Of a stretch of DNA of 64,000 nt, positions 27,937 to 36,610 are shown piece by piece. The DNA is from Thalassospira sp. MCCC 1A01428 (GTDB lineage: Bacteria; Pseudomonadota; Alphaproteobacteria; Rhodospirillales; Thalassospiraceae). Every line of letters begins with the position of its first letter. Within the stretch, counting starts at the first letter, position 1. The DNA lies in NCBI RefSeq assembly GCF_002115825.1, contig NZ_JFJZ01000026.1:1-64000 (forward strand), written 5' to 3'. A program made the translations under genes and the position numbers. Under the pieces are notes generated by a model. That model did not search any database. It worked only from the letters and a program-made list of their open reading frames with translations, and was not told where the DNA came from.

Positions 27937-28263
27937 ATGCTTTACGACGTTCGCACCTATAGCTGTTATCCAGGCACATTGAAAAAACAGCTTGCCCTGT
28001 ATGGCGAGTTTGGCTTTCCGGTGCAAAGCCGCCATTTGGGGCAGCCCCATGCCTATATGGTAACAGAAACCGGCCCGGTGAATTCCTATGTTCACATCTG
28101 GGCCTATGACAGTGCGGCGGACCGCGAAGAAAAGCGCAAATCCCTTCAGGCTGACCCGGAATGGCAGGCTTATTTAAAGAAAAGTGCCGAAGCAGGCCAC
28201 CTGGTGAACCAGGAAAACAAACTGATGTCGCCGGCACCGTTCTGGACACCACCAGCGCGTTAA
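27937..28263 (+). CDS. NIPSNAP family protein
   Basis: A 108-residue single-domain NIPSNAP protein (dimeric ferredoxin-like alpha/beta barrel). It shows MLYDVRTYSCYPGTL, then VHIWAYDSAADREEKRKSLQADPEWQAYL, the family's tryptophan-containing core. Such proteins often accompany catabolic genes, but their biochemical role is mostly unknown. It is divergent from the FadR-type regulator with the operator between them, so it is likely a member of that regulon. Confidence 0.88.
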   Translation: MLYDVRTYSCYPGTLKKQLALYGEFGFPVQSRHLGQPHAYMVTETGPVNSYVHIWAYDSAADREEKRKSLQADPEWQAYLKKSAEAGHLVNQENKLMSPAPFWTPPAR

Positions 28264-28299
28264 TTGCGCTAATCGTGGTGCGATATCGATATATGCCTT

Positions 28300-28328
28300 C
28301 ATGCCGCATTTGGCATGGGGGCTTTTTT
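28300..28328 (+). terminator. terminator after the NIPSNAP gene
   Basis: CATGCC (28300-28305) and GGCATG (28312-28317) form a stem, followed by GGGGC and seven T residues. Confidence 0.7.
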
Positions 28329-28347
28329 TATGGGTGTCCAGGGGCGG

Positions 28348-29292
28348 TTATTCGCCGGGCAAGACCAGCAAAATTGCCAGCAACGGAATAACCACAATCG
28401 ACATCAGGGTCGCAACCAGCATGGTGGTCGCGGTGCGTTCGCGTGCGGTGTCATAAGATGCCGCCATAAGAACCGAATTCACCCCGGGCGGCAGCGCGGC
28501 GATCATGATGGCAGGCCCCATAATTTTTGATGGCATGTCCAGGGCCAGACCGATTGTAAAGACCAGTGCCGGCAGCAGGCACACCTTGGCGGTGGCCGCG
28601 ATCATGCTGGTGGTCATGTTGCCGCGCAGTTTTTGCCCGTAAATGCCTGCCCCGATCAACATCAGGGCAATGGGCGGCATGGCCTGTTTAAGCATGGTGA
28701 AAAATGTATCCACCACGACCGGCATCCTGACATCGAAGGACGCCACAGCAATGGCACTTAAAATGGCAATAATGATGGGATTGCAAATTTGGGCCCGCAG
28801 CGTATTGGCCAGAACAGCACCGGGGTTGCCTTTGGTGTTGCGGCTCCATTCCATTAACAGAATGGTCGGGGTCAGCAGGCTTAGCGCATGAATGCACAGA
28901 ATGGTTGCCAACACCAAAAGCCCGTCATGGCCATAAAGAATATCAATCACGGGAATGCCCAGCATCCCGATATTGGAAAAAATTGCGCCAAAGGTTAGCA
29001 CAATGCCTTCCGCACGGTTGTTCTTTTGCCAGCGGGTCAGCACCACAAACACAATCAGGGCAGCGCTTATAACCGCGCCATAGTAACAGACCCAGATATT
29101 AAGATTAAAAAGCTCCGCAACCCGGTTGGACGATATGGTTTGAAACAGGGTGGCCGGGATCAAAGCCCAGAAGGTCATTTTTGTAAGGCCCTGAATGGCC
29201 GAAGCACCGATCAAGCCGCGCCAGGCCAGAGCATATCCGGCTCCAACCAGCAAAAAAATGGGGCCTAACTGATCAATCAGGGAAGATATCAT
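28348..29292 (-). CDS. AEC family transporter (auxin efflux carrier type)
   Basis: A membrane permease of about 314 residues with ten hydrophobic helices in the two-half pattern of the AEC family. It begins MISSLIDQLGPIFLLVGAGYALAWRG and has the N-terminal-half motif GAIFSNIGMLGIPVI and the C-terminal MIAALPPGVNSVLMA. Bacterial members move malonate, malate or other organic acids. The start chosen has AAGGGA upstream. Placed between NIPSNAP and the Tct operon, it could export or import an acid of the same pathway. Confidence 0.88.
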   Translation of the reverse strand: MISSLIDQLGPIFLLVGAGYALAWRGLIGASAIQGLTKMTFWALIPATLFQTISSNRVAELFNLNIWVCYYGAVISAALIVFVVLTRWQKNNRAEGIVLTFGAIFSNIGMLGIPVIDILYGHDGLLVLATILCIHALSLLTPTILLMEWSRNTKGNPGAVLANTLRAQICNPIIIAILSAIAVASFDVRMPVVVDTFFTMLKQAMPPIALMLIGAGIYGQKLRGNMTTSMIAATAKVCLLPALVFTIGLALDMPSKIMGPAIMIAALPPGVNSVLMAASYDTARERTATTMLVATLMSIVVIPLLAILLVLPGE

Positions 29293-29362
29293 GCCCGGGT
29301 CCCTTGCATCTGCCCGGCAAGGCTGTGTTTTAGGATTACCGGTATGTCTTTGAAATACGATG

Positions 29363-29390
29363 GCCACTGACGTGGTAAAACGTCAGTGGC
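29363..29390 (-). terminator. hairpin downstream of tctA
   Basis: GCCACTGACG (29363-29372) and CGTCAGTGGC (29381-29390) are perfect inverted copies around an 8-nt loop, between tctA and the AEC gene. The T-run is poor, so termination is inferred. Confidence 0.7.
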
Positions 29391-29429
29391 GCAAATTAAT
29401 GGTATTGGCAATATCTTGCGTTACCGTGA

Positions 29430-30947
29430 TCAGGTTTTTTTGGCAGCCGGCGGTGTGCGGACAACCATGAAGTAGAAAAACACCGCCGTTAAGGCCAGGA
29501 AGAACAGGCTGTCGGGGCTGGTGATAAATGTCAGCGGGTTGCCATCATTTAGCGATAATGCCCTTCGTAAATACTGTTCCAGATCGGGGCCAAGGATAAA
29601 GCCCAGAAGCAGGGTAACGGTGGGGTATTTTTGCGCACGCAGGAAAAACGCCAGTACGCCAAACACCAAAGCCAGCATCATTTGAAACGGCGAATAGGTG
29701 GCAACGTAACTGCCAACCAGGGCAACAACCGCGATGCAGGAATAAAGTACGGCCTTGCGGATCGAGACGATTTTAACGAAATACGGGCCAAGCAGGTAAA
29801 GGGTTAGCGGTATCAACACCAGCGCACTGATCAGAAGCGATGCAAACATCGGGGCGATCAGGTCGATCTGGGTATCGAGAAGGCGCGGGCCGGGTTGCAG
29901 GCCGTTAATAATCAAAACACCCAAAACAATGGCCGTGGTTGGATCGCCGGGGATACCAAACATCAGCATGGGCACAAATGCCCCGCCACACATCGAATTG
30001 TTGGCGGTTTCGGCCGCGGCAATGCCTTCACGCGATCCCTTGCCATACAGGTCGGGGTTTTTCGATTTGCGCATGGCCTCGGCATAGGACACGAACGCCG
30101 CCATCGAGCCGCCAGCCCCGGGCAGAACACCAATGAAATAGCCAATAATGGCGCTTTTCAAATAGGTCCAGATGCCGATCTCGCGAATTTCCGCCAGGGT
30201 GGGGAAAAAGTCGCGGCGGCGAATGGGGGGAATGTCGATGATTTTTTTATCAACAGTCAGGGCGTTCCGGTTTTCGCAGGCCTGAAACAGAATTTCGCTG
30301 ATTGCAAAGGTGCCAATGATCAGCGGCATCATGTCGATGCCTTCTACCAGCACTTCGGTACCAAAATTAAACCGGGCAATGGGTTGCATCACATCAATGC
30401 CGATAGTGGCAATCATAATGCCCAAAAGGGTGGCGACAAAGCCTTTGGCAATGGCGTTACGCTGCGAAATAACGATGACGATCAGGGCAAACAGAATCAG
30501 CGAGAATTTGCCAGGCGTTTGAATAAGCAATGCCAGCTTGGCGGCAACCGGTGTCAGGCAGATCAGCAAAAGGGCACCAATCACCCCCCCGATCATGGAA
30601 CCCAGCGCAGCATGGCCCAGGGCATTGGCCCCTTCACCCTTTTTCATCAGGGCATAGCCCTCGATCGAGGTCATCATCGAAGATGGCGCGCCGGGGATAT
30701 TGATGGTGGTGGCCGTGATAGAACCCGCATACATGCCTGACATGAAAATCGACGCACACATCACAAGGGCCGGGACAACATCAAGGCTGTAGGTAATGGG
30801 AAGCAGCAGGGCAATGGCAAGAACCGATGTCAGGCCGGGAACAGCGCCAAAGAAGGTGCCGATCAAAAAGCCGATAATCATATAGCCCAGCACGGTGGGG
30901 TCGGCCAGGGCGGCAAAACCGCCGAGAATGTGAAGGGTAAAGTCCAT
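29430..30947 (-). CDS. tctA: tripartite tricarboxylate transporter, large permease (TctA family)
   Basis: The large membrane subunit of a TTT transporter, 505 residues with about 11-12 helices. Family motifs include GTFFGAVPGLTSVLAIALLLP near the N-terminus, AGSITATTINIPGAPSSMMTSIEGY, and the second-half repeat IGVLPGAGGSMAAFVSYAEA. It couples ion flow to uptake of a carboxylate delivered by TctC. Its start codon overlaps the tctB stop (TAATG). With kdgD next door the substrate is probably glucarate or galactarate. Confidence 0.95.
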   Translation of the reverse strand: MDFTLHILGGFAALADPTVLGYMIIGFLIGTFFGAVPGLTSVLAIALLLPITYSLDVVPALVMCASIFMSGMYAGSITATTINIPGAPSSMMTSIEGYALMKKGEGANALGHAALGSMIGGVIGALLLICLTPVAAKLALLIQTPGKFSLILFALIVIVISQRNAIAKGFVATLLGIMIATIGIDVMQPIARFNFGTEVLVEGIDMMPLIIGTFAISEILFQACENRNALTVDKKIIDIPPIRRRDFFPTLAEIREIGIWTYLKSAIIGYFIGVLPGAGGSMAAFVSYAEAMRKSKNPDLYGKGSREGIAAAETANNSMCGGAFVPMLMFGIPGDPTTAIVLGVLIINGLQPGPRLLDTQIDLIAPMFASLLISALVLIPLTLYLLGPYFVKIVSIRKAVLYSCIAVVALVGSYVATYSPFQMMLALVFGVLAFFLRAQKYPTVTLLLGFILGPDLEQYLRRALSLNDGNPLTFITSPDSLFFLALTAVFFYFMVVRTPPAAKKT

Positions 30948-31432
30948 TAGAACATCCCCCAGAAGTCGGTATCAAACAACGGCAGACGAACCTGAAAAAT
31001 CACCGCGAACAGGCCATAGAAAACGGCGGTAATGGCGGCGGTATAAACAAGACGTTTGATCAGGCCGGTATTTTCCATCCCAAAAATGTAGAGCAGGGCG
31101 AAAACATATAAAAATGTCGAAACCGGATATCCCAGCGGCTTGAAGGCCAGAATATAAATGGCTGTGACGACAACCACCTTGATGGGAGCCACGAGATTCA
31201 GTTTCTCGCGTTCGCCGGTGTCCGTCTCGTTTCGCATTCCCAAAACAACGAATGCCAGCGCAACATACATCAGGATGGATGCGACCACCGGCACAAAGGA
31301 CGGGCCAACCAGTCCTTCGTCAAACTGGGCGGTAATTTGCAGGGCGGTGGCAAGATAAATGCTGGTGATCACAAACAGCACGAAAGGCAGGATTAGGCGT
31401 CTGTCCCAGCCGCCCGATGAACCGGACTTCAT
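30947..31432 (-). CDS. tctB: tripartite tricarboxylate transporter, small permease (TctB family)
   Basis: A four-helix membrane protein of 161 residues, the small subunit of the TTT transporter. It shows an N-terminal helix (LILPFVLFVITSIYLATALQI), then FVPVVASILMYVALAFVVLGM and KPLGYPVSTFLYVFALLYIFG. It sits between tctC and tctA in the standard CBA order. Confidence 0.9.
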   Translation of the reverse strand: MKSGSSGGWDRRLILPFVLFVITSIYLATALQITAQFDEGLVGPSFVPVVASILMYVALAFVVLGMRNETDTGEREKLNLVAPIKVVVVTAIYILAFKPLGYPVSTFLYVFALLYIFGMENTGLIKRLVYTAAITAVFYGLFAVIFQVRLPLFDTDFWGMF

Positions 31433-31513
31433 TTGGTCGTCTCCGTTTCGACAAGGGTCGTCAAAATGGGGAACGGCGGCCAGTGTGGCCGCCGTCCTTT
31501 GATAGGGAAATGA

Positions 31514-32497
31514 TTATTTCTTGATCACGCCCTGGTCAACGAGGGTCTGCATCTGTTTGAACAGGGTCGCCTGGGTGTCATTGGCCCAGTCGGTAACCTC
31601 GGCAGTGCCCAGCCAGTTCGGTGCAACGCCAACTTTGGCAACCCAGGTCTGAAATTCGTCGCTATCAAGGGCGGCTTTATAGGCCGCTTCGATTTTGGCA
31701 ACGATGTCATCGGGGGTTTTTGCCGGGGCGGCCAGAACAATAAAGCTGCCAATCTGAAGGTCGATGCCTTCTTCCTTGGCGGTCGGGACGTCTTTGTAGG
31801 TCGGGTTGCGGCTGTCGGAAAATTCGACCAGGCCTTTAACATCGCCCGATTCAATCAGCGATGAAAAATCTCCAAGGCTGGTGGCAGCAACCTGGACTTC
31901 CTTGGACAGGATGGCTTCTTTCTGCGGTGCAGCACCGCCCGGATAGGCGACCAGTTTAAAATCGGTGCCGGTCAGTTTTTCAAATTGCAGCATCGCCAGG
32001 TGCAGGCGCGACCCGGTATTTTGAATGGCAACCTTGATTTTGCCCGGGTTTTCCTTGGCGGCCTTCACCAGGTCATCTACCGATTTATACGGTGCATCCG
32101 ACGCAATGATCAGGGCGTCCGGTTCGCTGGTGACGCGGGCGATCAGTTTCAGTTTGTCAAGTTTGTAGGTCGGCAGCAAACCCTGCCAGGGAACAGTGAC
32201 AACAGAATCGTAGGTCAGCGAACCAATGGTGTAGCCATCGGGGCGGGCTTTCATGACTTCGAGAACACCGGTTGCGCTAACGCCGCCTTCAATGTTTTCG
32301 GCATAGATCGATGTGCCCAGCTCTTTTTCAGCAATGGTGCTGAGCTTGCGCACGATGCCGTCGGTGCCCCCGCCAGCGCCCCACGGAATAATCATACGAA
32401 TATCCTTGCTGGGATAATCGGCAGCAAATGAAGCAGTTGAAAAGGCAGTCGCAGCCAGAACGCCGATTGCGGCGATTTTAAACAAACGATTGATCAT
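31514..32497 (-). CDS. tctC: tripartite tricarboxylate transporter substrate-binding protein (TctC family)
   Basis: A periplasmic binding protein of 327 residues with a classic signal peptide (MINRLFKIAAIGVLAATAF to SFAADYPSKDI). IRMIIPWGAGGGTDGIVRK is the TctC ligand-contact loop near the start of the mature protein. The chosen ATG follows a perfect AAGGAGG; an upstream ATG eight codons earlier is less likely. It is first in the CBA operon, downstream of a FadR-type palindrome. Confidence 0.95.
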   Translation of the reverse strand: MINRLFKIAAIGVLAATAFSTASFAADYPSKDIRMIIPWGAGGGTDGIVRKLSTIAEKELGTSIYAENIEGGVSATGVLEVMKARPDGYTIGSLTYDSVVTVPWQGLLPTYKLDKLKLIARVTSEPDALIIASDAPYKSVDDLVKAAKENPGKIKVAIQNTGSRLHLAMLQFEKLTGTDFKLVAYPGGAAPQKEAILSKEVQVAATSLGDFSSLIESGDVKGLVEFSDSRNPTYKDVPTAKEEGIDLQIGSFIVLAAPAKTPDDIVAKIEAAYKAALDSDEFQTWVAKVGVAPNWLGTAEVTDWANDTQATLFKQMQTLVDQGVIKK

Positions 32498-32584
32498 CGT
32501 TCCCTCCTTGATGGGTCTCATTTCAGACGCGGATCCGGGATGTTGCTTTTGTCATTCATGGCATGCGCCATGTGGCCGGGTAAA

Positions 32585-32619
32585 AGGGGGCAGAACGGGC
32601 CAATTTGCCTGCCTGCCCC
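32585..32619 (-). terminator. hairpin between kdgD and tctC
   Basis: GGGGCAG (32587-32593) and CTGCCCC (32613-32619) form a stem, and on the minus strand the run CCTTTTA follows. It may terminate kdgD. Because the operator lies upstream of it, it could also be a leader hairpin of tctCBA. Confidence 0.5.
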
Positions 32620-32638
32620 AAACTCATCTTATCTATGC

Positions 32639-32652
32639 TTGTCAGACAACAT
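32639..32652 (-). promoter_or_regulatory. candidate FadR-type operator, site 2
   Basis: On the minus strand ATGTTGTCTGACAA is identical over 14 bases to the site upstream of the FadR-type regulator. The palindrome core is at 32639-32649. A TATTAT box precedes it on the minus strand, placing the operator at the start of the tctCBA promoter. Confidence 0.7.
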
Positions 32653-32698
32653 AATATTTCGCAAGTCCAATATCATGTTTTCCAATCATTTCGCCAAA

Positions 32699-33607
32699 TC
32701 AGCTGTTTTTGGCGATCAGGTCCTGCAGCATTTTATATTCATCGGGGCGCAGGTCGCATAAAGGTGCGCGCACCGGGCCCGGATCGCGGCCAATGGCCTT
32801 CAGGCCCGCCTTGACGATGGAAACGGCATAGCCGCGCTTTGCGCCCAGGTCGCGAATGGCGACATAGGGGTAAAAGAAATTTTCCAGCAATGATTTGACT
32901 GTTGGCGCATCGTCGCTGGTAACAGCCCCGTAGAACTTTTGCGCCAGTTCCGGCATGAAGTTAAACACCGCAGAGGAATAGGTTGTCATGCCAATGGCTT
33001 TATAGCCCTGGGCGTAAACTTCGGCGGTGGGCATGCCACCAATATAGGTCAGACGGTCGCCCATTTTGTTGCAAACCCGCGCAACCAGGTCGATATCGCC
33101 GGCACCATCCTTAAAGCCAATCAGGTTCGGGCAAACGTCGCACAGCTTTGCCAGGGTATCAGGCAAAACAATGCTGTTATCGCGGTTATAGACAATGACG
33201 CCGATTTCAACGGCATCGCAAACCGCACGAATATGGTTAAACAGGCCTTCCTGATCGCCCCCCACCAGATAATGGGGCAGCAGCAAAACGCCGTCGGCAC
33301 CGGCATCCTGTGCGGCGCGTGCCAGTTTCGGGGCAATGCCGGCGCCATAACCACAGCCTGACAGGATCGGGGTGTTGCCGGCTTCGGCCTTGGCCGCGCG
33401 AACAACCGCAACCACTTCGTCCGGGGAAAGCGAGAAAAATTCGCCGGTGCCGCCAGCGGCAAACAGGGCAGCTGCGCCAAAACCGGACTGCCACGCGACC
33501 TGTTTGCGATAGCGGCCTTCGTTAAAGCTGTAGTCATCGTTAAAAACGGTGGTTGGGAAGGAGAGCAGGCCCGAGGCCAGTGCCTTTTTCAGATCATTTG
33601 GGGTCAT
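32699..33607 (-). CDS. kdgD: 5-dehydro-4-deoxyglucarate dehydratase
   Basis: KdgD, of the DapA/NAL class I aldolase superfamily (302 residues), converts 5-dehydro-4-deoxy-D-glucarate to 2,5-dioxopentanoate, CO2 and water. Subfamily features are SGLLSFPTTVFNDDYSF, AALFAAGGTGEFFSL and the Tyr of VIVYNRDNS. The Schiff-base Lys lies in LIGFKDGAGDIDLV, followed by YIGGMPTAEVYAQGY and TTYSSAVFNF. It marks the neighbourhood as a glucarate/galactarate pathway. It is monocistronic or leads into tctCBA on the same strand. Confidence 0.94.
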   Translation of the reverse strand: MTPNDLKKALASGLLSFPTTVFNDDYSFNEGRYRKQVAWQSGFGAAALFAAGGTGEFFSLSPDEVVAVVRAAKAEAGNTPILSGCGYGAGIAPKLARAAQDAGADGVLLLPHYLVGGDQEGLFNHIRAVCDAVEIGVIVYNRDNSIVLPDTLAKLCDVCPNLIGFKDGAGDIDLVARVCNKMGDRLTYIGGMPTAEVYAQGYKAIGMTTYSSAVFNFMPELAQKFYGAVTSDDAPTVKSLLENFFYPYVAIRDLGAKRGYAVSIVKAGLKAIGRDPGPVRAPLCDLRPDEYKMLQDLIAKNS

Positions 33608-33680
33608 GGTTATTTCTCTTTGAAGGTGTACGCGTGCCTGATCGCATCGCCAAGCCAGGGCCGCACCCTAAAATAGGTGA

Positions 33681-33703
33681 TATGTTTCGTCAATAACATA
33701 ATA
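33681..33703 (-). promoter_or_regulatory. degenerate FadR-type operator candidate upstream of kdgD, site 3
   Basis: On the minus strand TATTATGTTATTGACGAAAC matches the tctC promoter site (TATTATGTTGTCTGACAAGC) in the -10-like box, the following GTT and the TGAC. The palindrome is imperfect. It lies about 75-95 bases upstream of the kdgD start. Confidence 0.4.
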
Positions 33704-34056
33704 TGAATTTTGGGATTAAACAGTCGAATATGAAGCGCTGCGCGAGGGCTGTTTTGACCATAAAACAGGGTGAATTTGGCACGTTTTTGACTAAATACAG
33801 GCCAAATTGACGGGGCGGGAAGCAGAAATATAAATTGATGTGATGAATATAAGGGAAAATTCACCATAATCCGAAACCCGGGAGCTTAAGGACAGAAAAA
33901 GCAACCGCAAGATTGAATGAAATTTAAATTTGTGACTGGATTCAAAGGGATCAGATTCATAGGATGCAGGCAGGAAGATACGCGGCCCTGATGGAACGGG
34001 GTAAGTCGCATTCGATTTCCGGGTGTGTCAGGTAGGTCTTGTAAAAGCGGGTGCGG
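33704..34056. other. intergenic region with no gene recognised
   Basis: About 350 bases between the kdgD promoter and the SH3-type protein. It is AT-rich on the left and has no convincing coding frame, terminator or repeat. It must hold the + strand promoter of the SH3-type gene. Confidence 0.4.
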
Positions 34057-34905
34057 ATGAAAAAGCTGTTAATTGGAATTATCGTTCTGGGACTGGTTGC
34101 CGTGGGCGGATGGTTGTATTGGAACCAGCAAAAGGCCGAACAGCAGAAAATGGCTGACCGGTTTTATCCGTCGCCAGCGCAGCTTTATTCAGGAATTGCC
34201 GATCAGGTTTCGCCGGTTTTTGAGGTTCATGGTTACAAGATTGCCATGCTGGTGCCAGGCGACCGCATCGAGGATGACAGCTGGGTGTTCCGCGGAACGG
34301 CCCGGAGCGGCAATTTATCGCCAGCCTATTACGGACAGATTGACTATGTTTGTTCGGTGCAGGAAAAAACGACCGATCAGTGCTGGAAGTTAAGCCAGCT
34401 GGTGGTTGATGGCCGCCCGCTTGAATTTGCCGCAATGGATGATGCCAGCACCACTGGCGGAGCAGACGCGCAAAAAGAAATGGAGACGCGCGAGTCCGAA
34501 GCGCTGGGAATGACCAATGCCCTTGATACCGCAGACGGCGACAGAAAGGCGGTTTCCCCGGAAACAGATACCACGGATGATGCCGCAACCATGCCGGTGG
34601 ATACAGCAGCAACCGATGTGTCTGGCATGACAGCCAGTGAGCAAGAGACGGCCCCATCGCCTGAGAATACAACTGCGGCGAACGCGGCAGATGCGCCGTC
34701 TGGTGATGTTTGGCGAACAACGTCGGGCAATGTTAATGCGCGAATGGGGCCGGGAACCGATTTTGAAGTGGCGTTTGCCATGCCGGAAACGACCCCTCTT
34801 CATTTGATTGAGCAGAAAAATGGCTGGGGTCATTTTTCCTATATCGGGCCGGATGGAAAAACATATCGTGTCTGGATTTATATGACGCTGGTGGCAAAAG
34901 ATTAG
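34057..34905 (+). CDS. membrane-anchored SH3-type domain protein
   Basis: A 282-residue envelope protein. Residues 1-22 form an uncleaved anchor (KKLLIGIIVLGLVAVGGWLYW). About 90 residues of a small conserved-looking domain follow, with cysteines in VCSVQEKTTDQCWKL. An acidic Thr/Ala/Asp-rich linker covers about 125-220. A C-terminal bacterial SH3 domain (SGNVNARMGPGTDFEVAFAMPETTPL to VWIYMTLVAKD) ends the protein. SH3b domains commonly bind peptidoglycan or peptides. The ATG at 34057 is preferred to a GTG two codons upstream. Its role is unknown. Confidence 0.75.
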   Translation: MKKLLIGIIVLGLVAVGGWLYWNQQKAEQQKMADRFYPSPAQLYSGIADQVSPVFEVHGYKIAMLVPGDRIEDDSWVFRGTARSGNLSPAYYGQIDYVCSVQEKTTDQCWKLSQLVVDGRPLEFAAMDDASTTGGADAQKEMETRESEALGMTNALDTADGDRKAVSPETDTTDDAATMPVDTAATDVSGMTASEQETAPSPENTTAANAADAPSGDVWRTTSGNVNARMGPGTDFEVAFAMPETTPLHLIEQKNGWGHFSYIGPDGKTYRVWIYMTLVAKD

Positions 34906-35180
34906 GCCGGTGGCAGGTTGCCTGGCCCAGACAGAGGGCAGCCAGGTTGCCACCAGAGGTGATGTTTTGGCCGGATCGTGTCGGCGTAGCTATTGTTCGT
35001 GACACTGTTCGTAACGCTGTTGGCGCTGTGTCGCGTTGGGACGGGCGATGCGGTTTGGCATCGGATAACGGTTTTACCGGGTGTCCATATTGGCGGTTCG
35101 GGTTCTTCGGGCCGGTTTTGTTTTAATGCGGATTAATGGTTTTTCCGGTGTTTCGCACCAGGAAAACAAGAGGGTATTTC

Positions 35181-35957
35181 ATGTTTGGCTGGTTTCGAAA
35201 AAAAAGCAAGCCGACGCAATCGGTTAAGAAGCAGGTTTCGCTTGATGAGGCGAGCGTTCCGGCGGATGTCGTGGTGTATGCCATTGGCGATATTCACGGG
35301 CGTGCTGATCTGCTCGAAAAGAAGCTTGTAAAAATACTGGCCGATCCGGTGCTGCCATCGCAGAGCAAGACGGTGGTTTATCTTGGGGACCTGGTCGATC
35401 GCGGCTTAAAAAGCAAACATGTTATTGATCTGATTTTAGACCAGCAAAAGGCCGGGCTTCGTCAAATCTGGCTGATGGGAAACCACGAGGAATTTATGCT
35501 TCGGTTTCTCGATGACCCGGAAAACAGCCTTGAATGGCTTGGCTATGGCGGGGCTGAAACCCTGCTAAGCTATAATGTTTCGGTCGCGGCCGGTGCCTTT
35601 AACAATGCTAAAGCAGTTAAGGCCTCGGAAGATTTGCGGGCCGCAATGGCCGATGCCGGACATGACAGGTTTATTGCAGATTTTCGCGATAGTTACGAAC
35701 TGGGCGATTATTTGTTTGTTCATGCCGGGATTGACCCGGAACGACCGATTGCCGGGCAGGGGCCAGATATTTTGCGCTGGATTCGTGAACCATTTTTAAG
35801 CCATGCCGCACCGTTGGCGAAGGTTGTGATTCATGGCCATACTGTGGGTGATGAACCTGTGGTTCGCCACAATCGAATCGGACTTGATACCGGCGCGTAT
35901 TATTCCAATAAGCTAACCTGTCTTCGCCTTGAAGGACGTGGCTACCGGTTTTTATAG
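35181..35957 (+). CDS. PPP-family serine/threonine protein phosphatase
   Basis: A metallophosphoesterase of the PPP (bacteriophage lambda/PrpA) group, 258 residues. The metal-binding signatures appear in order: GDIHGRADL, VVYLGDLVDRG and LMGNHEEFML, then FVHAGIDPERP and VVIHGHTVGDEP. A short basic N-terminus precedes the domain. Such enzymes dephosphorylate Ser/Thr, and sometimes Tyr, proteins. Its position beside an exopolysaccharide locus with a tyrosine kinase is suggestive, but no link is shown. AGAGGG precedes the chosen ATG. Confidence 0.9.
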   Translation: MFGWFRKKSKPTQSVKKQVSLDEASVPADVVVYAIGDIHGRADLLEKKLVKILADPVLPSQSKTVVYLGDLVDRGLKSKHVIDLILDQQKAGLRQIWLMGNHEEFMLRFLDDPENSLEWLGYGGAETLLSYNVSVAAGAFNNAKAVKASEDLRAAMADAGHDRFIADFRDSYELGDYLFVHAGIDPERPIAGQGPDILRWIREPFLSHAAPLAKVVIHGHTVGDEPVVRHNRIGLDTGAYYSNKLTCLRLEGRGYRFL

Positions 35958-36524
35958 GCCGTTTTACACGTTGTGACCCATGCGTTGGAAAAAGATCTGC
36001 ATTTGACCTGGTTAGACATTTTACGATGGGTGTCGCGTATGGGGCCTTGTGCGGGATGTGCCGTTTATTGCGGCTTTGCAGATGATATCGGCGTTATCGT
36101 TAATCAGCAGGCGCCAAAGTATCCGTTTTAATAAGGGCGATTTTGCCAGGCGGTAGACTGCACCGGCCCGCCGGGTTTGTTTTTGGTGATATTTGGTTGT
36201 GTTATACGGTTCGGCGCAGGACAGCACCGCACCGGACCGTGCCAAACGATAGGACAAAACAAACAAAGTAGGTGTTATTAAAAGAAGCAGGCAATAACCG
36301 CCGTCACGCGAAACCTTGTTATCTTCGCGAGTGCTTTGCCACGTGATAATCGAAAATGGGCTAAAAAACAGTCTCGATTAACACGGGTACTTTAACGGAA
36401 AAGTGCTTTGAAGGCAGACGGTGCCCGATGCTGATAACCCACCGTTCCAGGAAAATGGCAGGGTGGGAGATGTACAGGGTGGGATATGTAAGTGTCCAGG
36501 GATATCGAGAGTGTGAGGGCAGGG
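35958..36524. other. long intergenic region without a recognised gene
   Basis: About 570 bases. Short frames here do not look coding. The one structured part is 36175-36264: a 9-bp GTTTGTTTT/AAAACAAAC pair enclosing a second, 7-bp ACGGTTC/GGACCGT stem, which could be an untranslated RNA or chance. Nothing else was seen. Confidence 0.4.
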
Positions 36525-36551
36525 CAAAAAAAGACCGGCATGTGCCGGTCT
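36525..36551 (-). terminator. terminator of the wza-like operon
   Basis: AGACCGGCA and TGCCGGTCT (36532-36540 and 36543-36551) pair, and on the minus strand a run of T residues follows. It closes the export operon. Confidence 0.92.
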
Positions 36552-36610
36552 GGATGTATTTTTCAGAAGTCATCTTCATAAAACCGGCATTATCGCCTTA
36601 GATGCCGCAG

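Noticed and set aside
36149..36156. GGCGGTAG, the core of the ops/JUMPstart element that recruits RfaH
   Set aside because: It is an 8-base match on the + strand, while the nearby polysaccharide operon is transcribed from the minus strand far on the other side. It is likely chance.
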